Source of the DNA: Bin5 sp965204525
Lineage (GTDB): Bacteria > Chloroflexota > Anaerolineae > Caldilineales > Caldilineaceae
DNA: 64,000 nt
NCBI GenBank assembly: GCA_965204525.1
Contig: OZ241994.1
Location: 248,001-312,000 of the forward strand
Reading direction: 5' to 3'
Shown: in pieces, positions 43,962 to 52,503 of the stretch
Layout of the letters: each line of letters begins with the position of its first letter
Position numbering within the stretch: position 1 is the first letter of the stretch
Notes under the pieces: generated by a model
Database searches by the model: none
The model's input: only the letters and a program-made list of their open reading frames with translations
Told to the model about the DNA's origin: nothing
Made by a program: the position numbers and the translations under genes

Positions 43962-44747
43962 ATGGAGGACGCTTCATTTGTGTTTAAAGACGCAACGTTG
44001 GCGGATAAGGTAACGCTGGTTACGGGAGCGGGTTCCGGCATTGGCCGGGCTTCGGCGCTGGCCTTCGCGCAGGCACGGGCCAAAGTTGCCGTGTGTGACG
44101 TGGACAGCAAGAGCGGCCTTGAAACGGTGCGCCTCATCCGTGATGCCGGTGGCGAAGCGCTCTTTGTACAGGCCGATGTGTCCAAGTCGAGCGATGTCGA
44201 AAACATGGTTCGCCTGACCGTCGCTGAATACGGTCGGTTGGATGTCGCCCACAACAACGCCGGTGTCGAACCCGCCAATGCGTCCATATTGGACAGCAGC
44301 GAGGAGGATTGGGACCGGGTCATCGACATCAATCTCAAGGGCGTGTGGCTGAGTATGAAGCACGAAATCCCGGCAATGCTTGAGCAAGGCGGAGGCTCCA
44401 TCGTCAATACCTCTTCGACCGTCGGACACCTAGGTCAAAGCAATATGGCATCCTACGTGGCGAGCAAACACGGCGTGATCGGGCTGACCAGGGCGGTCGC
44501 GCTCGAATTTGTCGACGCCGGCATTCGTGTGAACGCCGTATGCCCCGCCGTCGTGGCCACCTCCATGTTCGAACGCTTCACGCGCGGTGACGATCACGTG
44601 GCATCGACGCTGATCTCCAGCCTGCCCATGAAGCGCCTGATCAAACCGCAAGAGGTCGCCAACTCTGTACTGTGGCTCAGTTCGGACAAGGCAGCCTATC
44701 TTAACGGCCATGCCCTCGTGATCGATGGCGGCCTCAGTATCCAATAG
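43962..44747 (+). CDS. Short-chain dehydrogenase/reductase 2
   Basis: The 261-residue classical SDR has VTGAGSGIGRASALAFAQAR, AVCDVDSKSG (Asp favours NAD), HNNAGVEPANASI, the active-site region NTSSTVGHLGQSNMASYVASKHG and VNAVCPAVVATSMF. It is related to the SDR encoded just upstream but clearly diverged, so the two probably act on different substrates or steps. It precedes the VOC fusion gene by 42 bases on the same strand, which suggests one operon from 43.2 to 47.4 kb. Confidence 0.93.
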   Translation: MEDASFVFKDATLADKVTLVTGAGSGIGRASALAFAQARAKVAVCDVDSKSGLETVRLIRDAGGEALFVQADVSKSSDVENMVRLTVAEYGRLDVAHNNAGVEPANASILDSSEEDWDRVIDINLKGVWLSMKHEIPAMLEQGGGSIVNTSSTVGHLGQSNMASYVASKHGVIGLTRAVALEFVDAGIRVNAVCPAVVATSMFERFTRGDDHVASTLISSLPMKRLIKPQEVANSVLWLSSDKAAYLNGHALVIDGGLSIQ

Positions 44748-44789
44748 GAGGAACACAGAGAAGCGGCGCGCCGCTCTTCCACCCAACTC

Positions 44790-46478
44790 ATGATCAATAT
44801 CAAGCGAATAGGCCATGTCGCCATCACCGTCCCCAATGTTGAGGAGACTGTGTCCTTCTACGAACAAATTGTTGGCCTGGAAGTCTCCGAGCGCGGCGAC
44901 GGCGCGGTCTTCCTGCGTTGCAATGCTGAGCATCACTGCTTGGCCATCTATCCGGGCGAGGAGAGAAAGCTGCACCATCTGGGCTTGGAAGTCACGGACG
45001 GCGATGCGCTGGAAGCCGCCCGGAACGCCCTGGCGCAGCGCGGCTTCCAGCCGCACGAGAGGGCGTACGCTGAGCCGGGCCACGGCGAATCCCTTTGCTA
45101 TTTGGACGCCGACGGGAACCGGATCGAGCTTTATGAAGGCATGATGAGCCTCGATCAGCCCCTCCAGCCGCGTGAAATCCGCCCGCTCAGGTTCGGCCAT
45201 ATCACGCTGCAAAGCATCGAACTTACGCGCGCGGCGGCCTTCTATACCGACATGCTTGGCTTCCGCGTGTCGGATACTGCCGAAGATGCCGTGATGTGGC
45301 TGCGCTGTAACCAGGATCATCACGGGATCGCGCTCCTCAATGCCGGGCACGCCAAGGTGAACCACTATGCCTACGACCTAGCCGACTGGAACGATGTAAA
45401 GCGCATGTGCGATCACCTCTGGCGCAACGACGTGCCCATCATCTACGGGCCAAGCCGCCACGGTCCCGGCCACAATATCTTCATCTATGTGCCCGATCCC
45501 GCCGGCAATGTCATCGAACTGACGACGGAACTGGACCAAATCTGGGACGAGGAGAGATACGTGCCGCTGGACTGGCCGAACGAGCCGCGCACGGTGGATG
45601 TATGGCGCGGCCTGCCCGCCCCCCCCAATCTCTTGGCCGGGGACGGGCGTGATTTCGATGACTGGACAACGGGATCGCCCATAATCGGCGCAGGCTGGCA
45701 TGTCTTGCAGGCGGGCGATTTCACGGCCCTGGATCCGGCGGCAACGCTCACCACTCCGACCAGTGAGCGGCCCGAATTCAAAATTGATATCCCGCGTTTT
45801 ACGATCGCATTCGACAATCCTCTTGACCATGTCAAGGCCATTGTCACCGCCGACCGACGCTTTGCTACTGGCAACGGACTTTCTGTGGCGGTGGACATGG
45901 CCGTCGATGTGCATGGAACGGAGGACAATCCCTTCGCAGCCGACCCGGACGACCCCCGTTTGGCGTGCGCCGCCATCGCCCTGATCGACGATTCGACCGG
46001 TATGGTCATCAACTTCGAAATATCCAATCGCCGCGTCATGGCGCTGCGCGAGCTGTTCGTCGTTACGGCGCCAGGCGGCGTTGGCTCCGCCCTGCCGATG
46101 GCGGATCCGGTGCTGACCGACTTGGAAATCGAGCCGGGATCCTGGCATCGCTACGAGATTCGCTACGATCCCGGCGATGATAGCGTGCTGACGCCCGGCC
46201 CCGATCGCGCCGAGTGGTACGTGGACGGGGAGCTAGTCCATCAGATAGAGTGGGTAGCGACGGTCGACCCGCCGGCAGCGCCGGTGATCAAGCCGATTCG
46301 CTTTTCGGTCAATATGGCGATCTTCACGCTGCTGGACGATCTTCCGGACGGTCGCGGCGGCGCCTTGCCTGGCCTGGACCCGGAGTACAGGCAAACGATT
46401 TTTGGCCAGGGCGTCACTGGCCGCTGGCGTAATCTACAGGTGAGCCAAGCCGGCGAACAACAGCATCTTCGTACCTGA
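44790..46478 (+). CDS. Two-domain extradiol-dioxygenase-like VOC protein fused to a beta-rich C-terminal domain
   Basis: The 562-residue protein has two VOC modules (about 5-118 and 133-248) arranged as in BphC-type extradiol dioxygenases. The second keeps a metal triad: His137 (FGHITL), His192 (VNHYAYD) and Glu243 (NVIELTTE), with GPGHN nearby. The first module also has GHVAI and RIELYE. Residues of about 285-555 form an added domain, beta-rich and ending FGQGVTGRWRNLQV; it recalls DUF6081/concanavalin-like folds, but I am not certain. Ring cleavage or isomerisation of a catechol-like or sugar-derived compound is possible. Confidence 0.78.
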   Translation: MINIKRIGHVAITVPNVEETVSFYEQIVGLEVSERGDGAVFLRCNAEHHCLAIYPGEERKLHHLGLEVTDGDALEAARNALAQRGFQPHERAYAEPGHGESLCYLDADGNRIELYEGMMSLDQPLQPREIRPLRFGHITLQSIELTRAAAFYTDMLGFRVSDTAEDAVMWLRCNQDHHGIALLNAGHAKVNHYAYDLADWNDVKRMCDHLWRNDVPIIYGPSRHGPGHNIFIYVPDPAGNVIELTTELDQIWDEERYVPLDWPNEPRTVDVWRGLPAPPNLLAGDGRDFDDWTTGSPIIGAGWHVLQAGDFTALDPAATLTTPTSERPEFKIDIPRFTIAFDNPLDHVKAIVTADRRFATGNGLSVAVDMAVDVHGTEDNPFAADPDDPRLACAAIALIDDSTGMVINFEISNRRVMALRELFVVTAPGGVGSALPMADPVLTDLEIEPGSWHRYEIRYDPGDDSVLTPGPDRAEWYVDGELVHQIEWVATVDPPAAPVIKPIRFSVNMAIFTLLDDLPDGRGGALPGLDPEYRQTIFGQGVTGRWRNLQVSQAGEQQHLRT

Positions 46479-46536
46479 AGCCCCGTATCTCATCCAACCG
46501 CTCTTTGTCGTCGAACCATGCCAGGAGGGAGTTCTG

Positions 46537-47406
46537 ATGTCTACCAACATCGCGTTGGGCAACGCATCATATGGCTTTCGCGAGTACACCGTGCCCGAGT
46601 TCTTCGCGGCCTCGCGTGAAATCGGACTGACATTGGTCGAAATCGACTGCGGCTGGCTTGAAGAGGAGTCCCGCAACAAGATCGCAGTCGATGCCACCCC
46701 CCAGGAGCTGGACGCTGTGCAGCGCATGGCGGCGAATGCCGGGGTCAAAATAGCCGCTCTCGGCGGCGGGGCAGTGGTCGGGCTGTACGGGGATGTGGCC
46801 GAAGATCGCTGCGACGAACTGACTAAGGTGATCGACCATGCTGACGCGCTCGGCGCGCGTGTGGTCCGGGTCTTCACCGAGCATGACTTTACACACTCCA
46901 AGCACTATGTGCTGCCGGCAGAGCGGGTGACGGACGCCCTGTACGAGACGCTCAGCGCGGCCTTCAACCGGCTCGGCAGCTACGCTCAGGCGAAAAATGT
47001 ATCATTGGCGATTGAGAATCACGGAGGCACATCGGCCACGGGCGCCCGGCTCAAACGGCTGCTGGATATGGTTCCTTACAAATCGGTGGGCGTTACTTAC
47101 GATCCGGCCAACTATGCCTATGGTGGTGAAGATCCCTACGAAGCCCTGCTCGCAATCCAGGACAGGGTGGTCTATACGCACTGGAAAGATGTTGCCCGTC
47201 TGGCCTCCGGTGTCGAGTATCGCGCATTTGGAGAGGGCGACATCGACTGGCCTCCGATCATCCGCACGCTGCTCGATTCGTACGACGGCGTCTGGGCGGT
47301 CGAGTACGAGCGTAAAGTTGACAGCACGTTGGAGACGTTGAAGGTCGGTTCACGACAAAGCCGGGACAATCTCCTTGCCGCCATCGAGCAAGTTCAAGCC
47401 GCCTGA
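46537..47406 (+). CDS. Sugar phosphate isomerase/epimerase (xylose isomerase-like TIM barrel)
   Basis: The 289-residue TIM-barrel protein belongs to the AP-endonuclease-2-like fold used by sugar isomerases, epimerases and inosose dehydratases. The metal ligands are visible: Glu in SLAIENHGGTS, Asp in VGVTYDPANYAYGG, His in VVYTHWKDV and Glu in WAVEYERKVD. The substrate is not determined. AGGAGG lies ten bases before the ATG. It is last in the SDR-SDR-VOC run and ends in a convergent junction with the Gfo/Idh/MocA gene. Confidence 0.9.
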   Translation: MSTNIALGNASYGFREYTVPEFFAASREIGLTLVEIDCGWLEEESRNKIAVDATPQELDAVQRMAANAGVKIAALGGGAVVGLYGDVAEDRCDELTKVIDHADALGARVVRVFTEHDFTHSKHYVLPAERVTDALYETLSAAFNRLGSYAQAKNVSLAIENHGGTSATGARLKRLLDMVPYKSVGVTYDPANYAYGGEDPYEALLAIQDRVVYTHWKDVARLASGVEYRAFGEGDIDWPPIIRTLLDSYDGVWAVEYERKVDSTLETLKVGSRQSRDNLLAAIEQVQAA

Positions 47407-47478
47407 CCGCTCTCGCTGCCATTCCCTCCATTCCACGCCTGTTTACGACAGTTCCTTGTACAGTTGCGGGCAGCGCGA

Positions 47479-48594
47479 TCAGAGACGCTTGATAAGCGGG
47501 TGACGGCGATCTCTCAAGGGCAAAGTCGCCCTCGCGCCCGTGAAATGGGACTCGTAGACCGCCGCGACGCATTCAAGCGAAGTCAGCGCGGCCGCGCCGC
47601 CAAGCTGCGGCTGGCGATCCTCCCTGATCGAGTTGACCATATCGCGTACGCTCCAGATCGATTGGCGCCGCTCCCATAGCTGCTCGCCGATTCTGAAGCG
47701 TTCGGGGTCTATCGGCACCTTTTCCCATTGAGGTGTATGGCTCGGGAAGGAGACGTCAAACGGACAGTGCCACAGTTCATCGACGAAGGTATCGGGATTG
47801 GGTCTGATCATCAACTGGCCCTCGGAACCGAGGATATGGGGTCCCATCATCCAGCCCTGCATCTGTGGGCGGCGGTAGAGTTCCATAACTCCGGACGCCC
47901 CGTTTTTCCCTTTAATATGAATCAACATCGTATCGCCTGCGACGATTCCATTGTCCCGGCGGTCAGTGGTGCAGAGTTCCTGGCTTGTCATGATGTCGCC
48001 GACCTCAACCTCGCGGCCTTCGTATGTGATCTGGGCGTGAATCCATTCGATGCCGTCCAGGAACAGGTCCATTTCGTCGAAGTAATGGACGCCCATCTCC
48101 ATCAGTTCAAACCCTGCAGGCCGCCCCTTTCCCAGTTCGCGAACTGTGCGAAACTCGCCGATCCTTCCCGCGTCTATCCATGCCTTTGCCTCCTGGAAGA
48201 GAGGGCTGAAACGGAACTGGTGGCTGACGGCCAGTCGCACGCCGGCCTCGGCGCATGCCGCAAGCATCTTGTCGGCGGTCTCCAGATCGACCGACAGCGG
48301 CTTCTCGCTCAGGACATTGACGCCATGCTTGGCGGCGGCGATGGCGACCGGGCCATGCAGGGGGGCGTGTGTGCAGACGCTGACCAGGTCCAGTCCTTCC
48401 TTCTGGAACATCTCTTCGTAGTCGGCATAGCGCGCGGAGACGCCATGTTCATCGGCGCGGGCATTAAGTGCGTCCAGGTTGATGTCGCAGAGTGCGGCAA
48501 GTGTGACCCCGTCCAGGTTGGCGTAAGCAGTGGCATGGGCACGGCTGATGCCACCGCACCCAACGATGCCGGCTCGCAATGTCATTTTACGCAT
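47479..48594 (-). CDS. Gfo/Idh/MocA-family oxidoreductase
   Basis: The 371-residue NAD(P)-dependent enzyme begins with the Rossmann motif GIVGCGGISRAHATAYANL. The family signature VLSEKPLSVDL carries the catalytic lysine, and the substrate-side histidine is likely in MEMGVHYFDEMDLF. Members oxidise or reduce sugars, inositols and sugar-like glycosides. It is encoded divergently from the unknown gene and transport operon at 48.8 kb, sharing a 217-base control region, which links it to the uptake system. Confidence 0.93.
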   Translation of the reverse strand: MRKMTLRAGIVGCGGISRAHATAYANLDGVTLAALCDINLDALNARADEHGVSARYADYEEMFQKEGLDLVSVCTHAPLHGPVAIAAAKHGVNVLSEKPLSVDLETADKMLAACAEAGVRLAVSHQFRFSPLFQEAKAWIDAGRIGEFRTVRELGKGRPAGFELMEMGVHYFDEMDLFLDGIEWIHAQITYEGREVEVGDIMTSQELCTTDRRDNGIVAGDTMLIHIKGKNGASGVMELYRRPQMQGWMMGPHILGSEGQLMIRPNPDTFVDELWHCPFDVSFPSHTPQWEKVPIDPERFRIGEQLWERRQSIWSVRDMVNSIREDRQPQLGGAAALTSLECVAAVYESHFTGARATLPLRDRRHPLIKRL

Positions 48595-48704
48595 TCCTTT
48601 CGGGAAGGCACTTTCAGTGATTGACCCAGTTCAGTTGTCACCGCGGTATGGTTTGCGGCATTATAGCACGACCGTTATCAGTTGAACACAGAGAAAAAAC
48701 TGGT

Positions 48705-48733
48705 TTGACAGTGATCTTGATGTTTTATATTAT
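48705..48733 (+). promoter_or_regulatory. Strong sigma-70-type promoter candidate for the uptake operon
   Basis: A perfect TTGACA and a TATTAT box are separated by exactly 17 bases in an AT-rich stretch of an otherwise GC-rich region. Transcription would start near 48740, some 70 bases before the first ATG of the unknown gene. Confidence 0.65.
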
Positions 48734-48811
48734 ATATCATTGAAATGCCTTCCGCTTTGCCCGGAGCATCTGCCCTTCAAGCTTGGCACCGGCATATAAC
48801 CGGAGATTCCC

Positions 48812-49597
48812 ATGCAAACGGTTGACTTTGCCCGCTCCTTTCTCACCTTTCGCAACGACTACCTGAAGAGGCCGGCCCCAACCGCGTCGCATAAGCCCCC
48901 GTCCTCGCTCAATAACGCCCGCATCCTGCTCGACTGCGTCTGCGAAATCACTGACAAGGAAACGGGCGCGGCGCAAACATTTGTAGCCGGGGCAAGTTGC
49001 AAGACCGAGCAAGTCGGCGTAGAGCGCGACATCTGGCTCCATCCCAACGCCGACTTCATTCCCATCTTCTCGCATGGCCAATTTCTCATCGTTAAGACGT
49101 ATGATGTGGCCAACAAAGGGGTGCCTTTCTATCCACCCTCGCGCGGCATGCAGCCGGAGCGGCAGGTGGGCAAAGTGGCCGAAGCCTTTGACAGCGTCCG
49201 CCTGGATGTTCGCCGCGTGGAAGGGGAACTACTGGATACCGCGGCTGCAATCGTTGAGGCGACGCTGGACCCCGGCGGGCCCCCGTTGGTGGGGCGAACC
49301 GTTATCGAATCGGGTCGGTACACAGCGGCGCTGGAGTATCCGGTCAAAACGATGAATGCCAGCGAGCGAGATTTTATCTACCAGACCGACACAGGCCCCG
49401 TGCTCCTGCCCGACTTCACGCGCGAGCCGGATGATCTGATCGTTGGGCTTGAGCTGGCTTTCGTCGCCTTCAACTGCCCAGACTGGGCCGAGTTCATCGT
49501 GCGCGCGCCGACGCCAGTGGGGGAGGGGATCGAGGTCAATCACTATTCCAAATCGGTGCGCTATGACACACAGAATCAGGTGATTCGCGTGGGGTGA
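48812..49597 (+). CDS. Unknown protein leading the uptake operon
   Basis: I do not recognise this 261-residue soluble protein. It has no signal peptide, membrane helix or Cys cluster. Strands alternate with short helices, with conserved-looking stretches FLTFRNDYLKRPAP, CKTEQVGVERDIWLHPNADF, FSHGQFLIVKTYD and PDWAEFIVRAP; the last 60 residues are beta-rich. The composition is typical of a cytosolic enzyme or sugar-binding beta protein. The strong promoter and position as first gene before the Opp-type binding protein, permeases, sialidase-like protein and GH116 suggest a role in handling the imported sugar. Confidence 0.7.
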   Translation: MQTVDFARSFLTFRNDYLKRPAPTASHKPPSSLNNARILLDCVCEITDKETGAAQTFVAGASCKTEQVGVERDIWLHPNADFIPIFSHGQFLIVKTYDVANKGVPFYPPSRGMQPERQVGKVAEAFDSVRLDVRRVEGELLDTAAAIVEATLDPGGPPLVGRTVIESGRYTAALEYPVKTMNASERDFIYQTDTGPVLLPDFTREPDDLIVGLELAFVAFNCPDWAEFIVRAPTPVGEGIEVNHYSKSVRYDTQNQVIRVG

Positions 49598-49768
49598 GCC
49601 GCGCCCTTCCCCATGAAAGGAGGCAAACCAGACCAGAATGAAGTGACGCGTCTCTCTCAAAATGGTATTGCGCGAGAAAGCTCCTGGAAGTTGTGAGTAG
49701 ACGGCACTCTTCACCAGTTGCGGTTCACAGGGGCCTTGCCCCGATCAGATTTCACAGGAGAAATCAAA

Positions 49769-51436
49769 ATGACCAGGATTTCAAGACGTACTTTTCTCAG
49801 CGGCCTGGCCGCGGGCGCGGCCGGCGTAGCTGTTGCCGCCTGTGTCCCACAGCCGGTCATGCAGGAGGCTGCTTCCGAACCGGACGAGCAGACGCTTCAT
49901 CTGGCAATGACCGGTTCCGGCGCCGCGCGGCATTTTGGCCCTATGGATGTCGGGTTTGGGGTCGTAACTGGAGCGCTTCAGTACGCCATGCCCTTCAAGG
50001 CACTCCCGGATGGTACAGTGGCCCCTTACCTCGCCTCAAGCTACGATATTAACGACGACGCCACGCTCTACACGTTACATATCGACCCCCGCGCCGTCTG
50101 GTCCGATGGCTCGCCCGTGACCGCCAGTCAAATCAAGGCAGCTTGGGAGTGGCAGACTGATCCGGACAACGCATGGGTAGAAGGGGGACTCGCCAGTCTC
50201 TTTCTCAACGGGGTCGTGGGATTTGATGAAGCGGCCGACGGCGAGGTCGACGAGATTGAGGGTCTGGTTGTGAGGGACGAGAGTACCTTGGAAGTACATC
50301 TTGTGGCCACCGACCGCCTGCTTCCATTTTCCCTGAGTCAGCTGTATTGCGGGGTCTTCAACGTCGAGGATGCAGAAGGGGATCCCGACTACTTCTTGAA
50401 ACCGAACCCGCTTGTCAACGGCCCCTACCAGATTACCGAGGTCCATCCCACTGGTCAACAGGCCGTGTTTTCCCCAAACCCCAACTGGTGGGGTGACGAA
50501 CCTGTGATCACAAAGATTGTCATGCAGGCGTTCCAAGATCAGATGGCGATGGGCATTGCTATGGAGAACGGCCAGATCGACGTGGGCTGGTTCGGCGACC
50601 GCAAGGTGGCCAAGGAAACGATGGAGAGAATCGGAGGATACACGGTGACGGTGCGTACGACGAGTTTTGCCTACGCCTCATTCAAGGCCGACGTGGAACC
50701 TGTAGACGACGTCAACCTGCGCAAGGCCCTCCTCCACGCCATCGACTTTGAGACCATGGTCGAAGTGGCCGGACAGGGGACGAAGTGGGTCTGGCCTGCA
50801 CCAGGTCTCGTAGAGGGCTTCCAATGTCATGACCCGGCCACGGCCAGCTACACCGAGTTCAATGTCGATCTGGCCAAGGAGCACCTGGCCAAGTCCAGGT
50901 ACCAGACCGGGGACCAGGTGCCCAAGATTCGCATGACGCCCAACGGCACCGACCCTGTAAACATCAAGAGTTTGCAGATCATGCAGGAAGCATGGCGGGT
51001 TCACTTGGGCATCACCGACGTGGAGATCAAGGAGCAGCCTTCGGGCTATGGTGATGACGAGAGACTGATCGCAATCGAACGCCAAAGCACCGGCGCGAGT
51101 CCCACTGATTCCGCCGTGTTGGCCAGGAACACGTTCCACTCGAACAGCCCCGCGGCCTCACATTTCATGGGCGGCTACAAAAACGAACGAGTGGACGAGC
51201 TTATCGAGAAGGCTCTGGCCATGAGCCGCGAAGATCCCGAGTTCTGTCCAACGATTCGCGAGGCCGAGGATCTGTTCCTGGCCGATGCCATGCTCATCCC
51301 CCTCTATACCAACCACCGTCCTGTCGAGTTGGCACGCGAAATTGCCGTGGCGCAACCTTGGGCGAAAAACGTCTTCATCGGGCCTGCTTACTACTTTCTC
51401 CCTTGGGTCGAACCGATGATGACTATCGAGAAGTGA
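49769..51436 (+). CDS. Opp/Dpp-type ABC substrate-binding lipoprotein (SBP_bac_5)
   Basis: The 555-residue protein starts with a twin-arginine lipoprotein signal: ISRRTFLSGLAAGAAGVAVAAC, with the lipidated cysteine at residue 25. The mature part shows family 5 binding-protein features: LHIDPRAVWSDGSPVTASQ, NPLVNGPYQITEVHPTGQQ and VNLRKALLHAIDFETMV. Such proteins bind peptides, but also oligosaccharides and other solutes. CACAGGAG precedes the ATG. A strong stem-loop follows the gene, before the permease genes. Context (glycosidase, sialidase-like) suggests an oligosaccharide or glycoside ligand. Confidence 0.92.
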   Translation: MTRISRRTFLSGLAAGAAGVAVAACVPQPVMQEAASEPDEQTLHLAMTGSGAARHFGPMDVGFGVVTGALQYAMPFKALPDGTVAPYLASSYDINDDATLYTLHIDPRAVWSDGSPVTASQIKAAWEWQTDPDNAWVEGGLASLFLNGVVGFDEAADGEVDEIEGLVVRDESTLEVHLVATDRLLPFSLSQLYCGVFNVEDAEGDPDYFLKPNPLVNGPYQITEVHPTGQQAVFSPNPNWWGDEPVITKIVMQAFQDQMAMGIAMENGQIDVGWFGDRKVAKETMERIGGYTVTVRTTSFAYASFKADVEPVDDVNLRKALLHAIDFETMVEVAGQGTKWVWPAPGLVEGFQCHDPATASYTEFNVDLAKEHLAKSRYQTGDQVPKIRMTPNGTDPVNIKSLQIMQEAWRVHLGITDVEIKEQPSGYGDDERLIAIERQSTGASPTDSAVLARNTFHSNSPAASHFMGGYKNERVDELIEKALAMSREDPEFCPTIREAEDLFLADAMLIPLYTNHRPVELAREIAVAQPWAKNVFIGPAYYFLPWVEPMMTIEK

Positions 51437-51449
51437 CGACTAATCGTCC

Positions 51450-51480
51450 GGTCAGGGCAGACGGGCAATCTGCCCTGACC
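51450..51480 (+). other. Intercistronic stem-loop after the binding-protein gene
   Basis: GGTCAGGGCAGA and TCTGCCCTGACC form a perfect 12-base stem around a seven-base loop (CGGGCAA). No T-run follows, so this is more likely an mRNA-stabilising or attenuating structure that lets the binding protein be made in excess over the permeases than a full terminator. Confidence 0.6.
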
Positions 51481-51549
51481 CGCGCGACTTGAGTAGAAGC
51501 GCAGTACTCCGCATCGCTCAACTTCCTCGCTCAGGAGTCGGAAAGTATA

Positions 51550-52503
51550 ATGGTCCGCTACCTTGTTTCGCGTCTCGCGGTCGTGATACCGGTTGTGCTG
51601 GTGGTGCTGCTGATCACTTTCACCCTCGGATTCTACGCGCCCGGCGACCCAATCATGATCATATATGGCGAGGACCTCTACCGCCTCAGGCCGGAGGACC
51701 TAGCCCGCATGCGGCGCAACCTGGGCCTGGATCGGCCATACTGGGAGCAATATCTGGCCTACATGGGCAGGACCGTTCGCGGCGACCTCGGCCGTTCGAT
51801 AGCGTCGAAAGTTGCGGTCAACCGTCTGCTCGCCAGCTCGCTTCCGATCTCGCTGCAACTGGGGCTTCTGGCCGGGGTACTCCTGGCCTTGGTGGGCATT
51901 CCTCTGGGCGTCCTGGCTGCCCTCCGCCACAATACCTGGGTAGACTATCTGATCGTCAGTCTGGCTCTCGTCGTGCGCTCGGTGCCTGTCTTTGTGCTGG
52001 CGCCTCTTCTGCTGATTCTGCTTGTCCTTCAGCTCAAGATCATGGACGTTCCGGCCGGCTGGAGAGGCATCGCCACGCCCGCTGTTGTCCTGCCGGTCAT
52101 CTTGCTGGCTGCCTACCCATTGGCGGATGTCATCCGCCAGACGCGAACAGGGGTACTGGAAGTCTTGCAGGAAGACTATGTGCGTACCGCCCGGTCCAAG
52201 GGGCTTACTATAATGTTAATCATCACTCGACATGTCTTGCGCAACGCCCTCATCCCGGTCGTTACCTCACTCGGTCTGATCGTTAATGGTCTCATCCATG
52301 GTTCTGTTTACCTTGATCGTATCTTTAACATACCGGGTTTCGGCAATCTGGTCGTCAGCGGCATTCAGCGCCTGGATTTCCCCGTCATTCTCGGCACCAC
52401 CGTGTTTAGCGCCTTACTCGTGATAGCCGCCAATCTAGTGGTCGATCTGATCTATCCCTTTCTGGATCCACGCGTGACCTACACGGGAAGAGAAGGGCGC
52501 TGA
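51550..52503 (+). CDS. Opp/Dpp-type ABC permease, DppB-like
   Basis: The 317-residue inner-membrane protein has the N-terminal MVRYLVSRLAVVIPVVLVV and FYAPGDP motif of the DppB/OppB group, about six helices, and the ATPase-coupling loop DYVRTARSKGLTIMLIITRH, followed by NALIPVVTSLGL. It forms the translocation pore with the second permease, whose ATG overlaps its TGA stop (TGATG), giving translational coupling. Confidence 0.93.
   Translation: MVRYLVSRLAVVIPVVLVVLLITFTLGFYAPGDPIMIIYGEDLYRLRPEDLARMRRNLGLDRPYWEQYLAYMGRTVRGDLGRSIASKVAVNRLLASSLPISLQLGLLAGVLLALVGIPLGVLAALRHNTWVDYLIVSLALVVRSVPVFVLAPLLLILLVLQLKIMDVPAGWRGIATPAVVLPVILLAAYPLADVIRQTRTGVLEVLQEDYVRTARSKGLTIMLIITRHVLRNALIPVVTSLGLIVNGLIHGSVYLDRIFNIPGFGNLVVSGIQRLDFPVILGTTVFSALLVIAANLVVDLIYPFLDPRVTYTGREGR

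Noticed and set aside
44430..45365. 311-codon frame opposite the second dehydrogenase and VOC genes
   Set aside because: Both strands cannot plausibly code here; the plus-strand genes have full family motifs.
47728..48624. 298-codon frame opposite the Gfo/Idh/MocA gene
   Set aside because: The minus-strand oxidoreductase has Rossmann and EKP motifs; the plus-strand frame has none.
51489..52286. 265-codon plus-strand frame over the DppB-like permease gene
   Set aside because: Wrong phase of a well-conserved permease; composition dominated by Arg, Pro and Ser.
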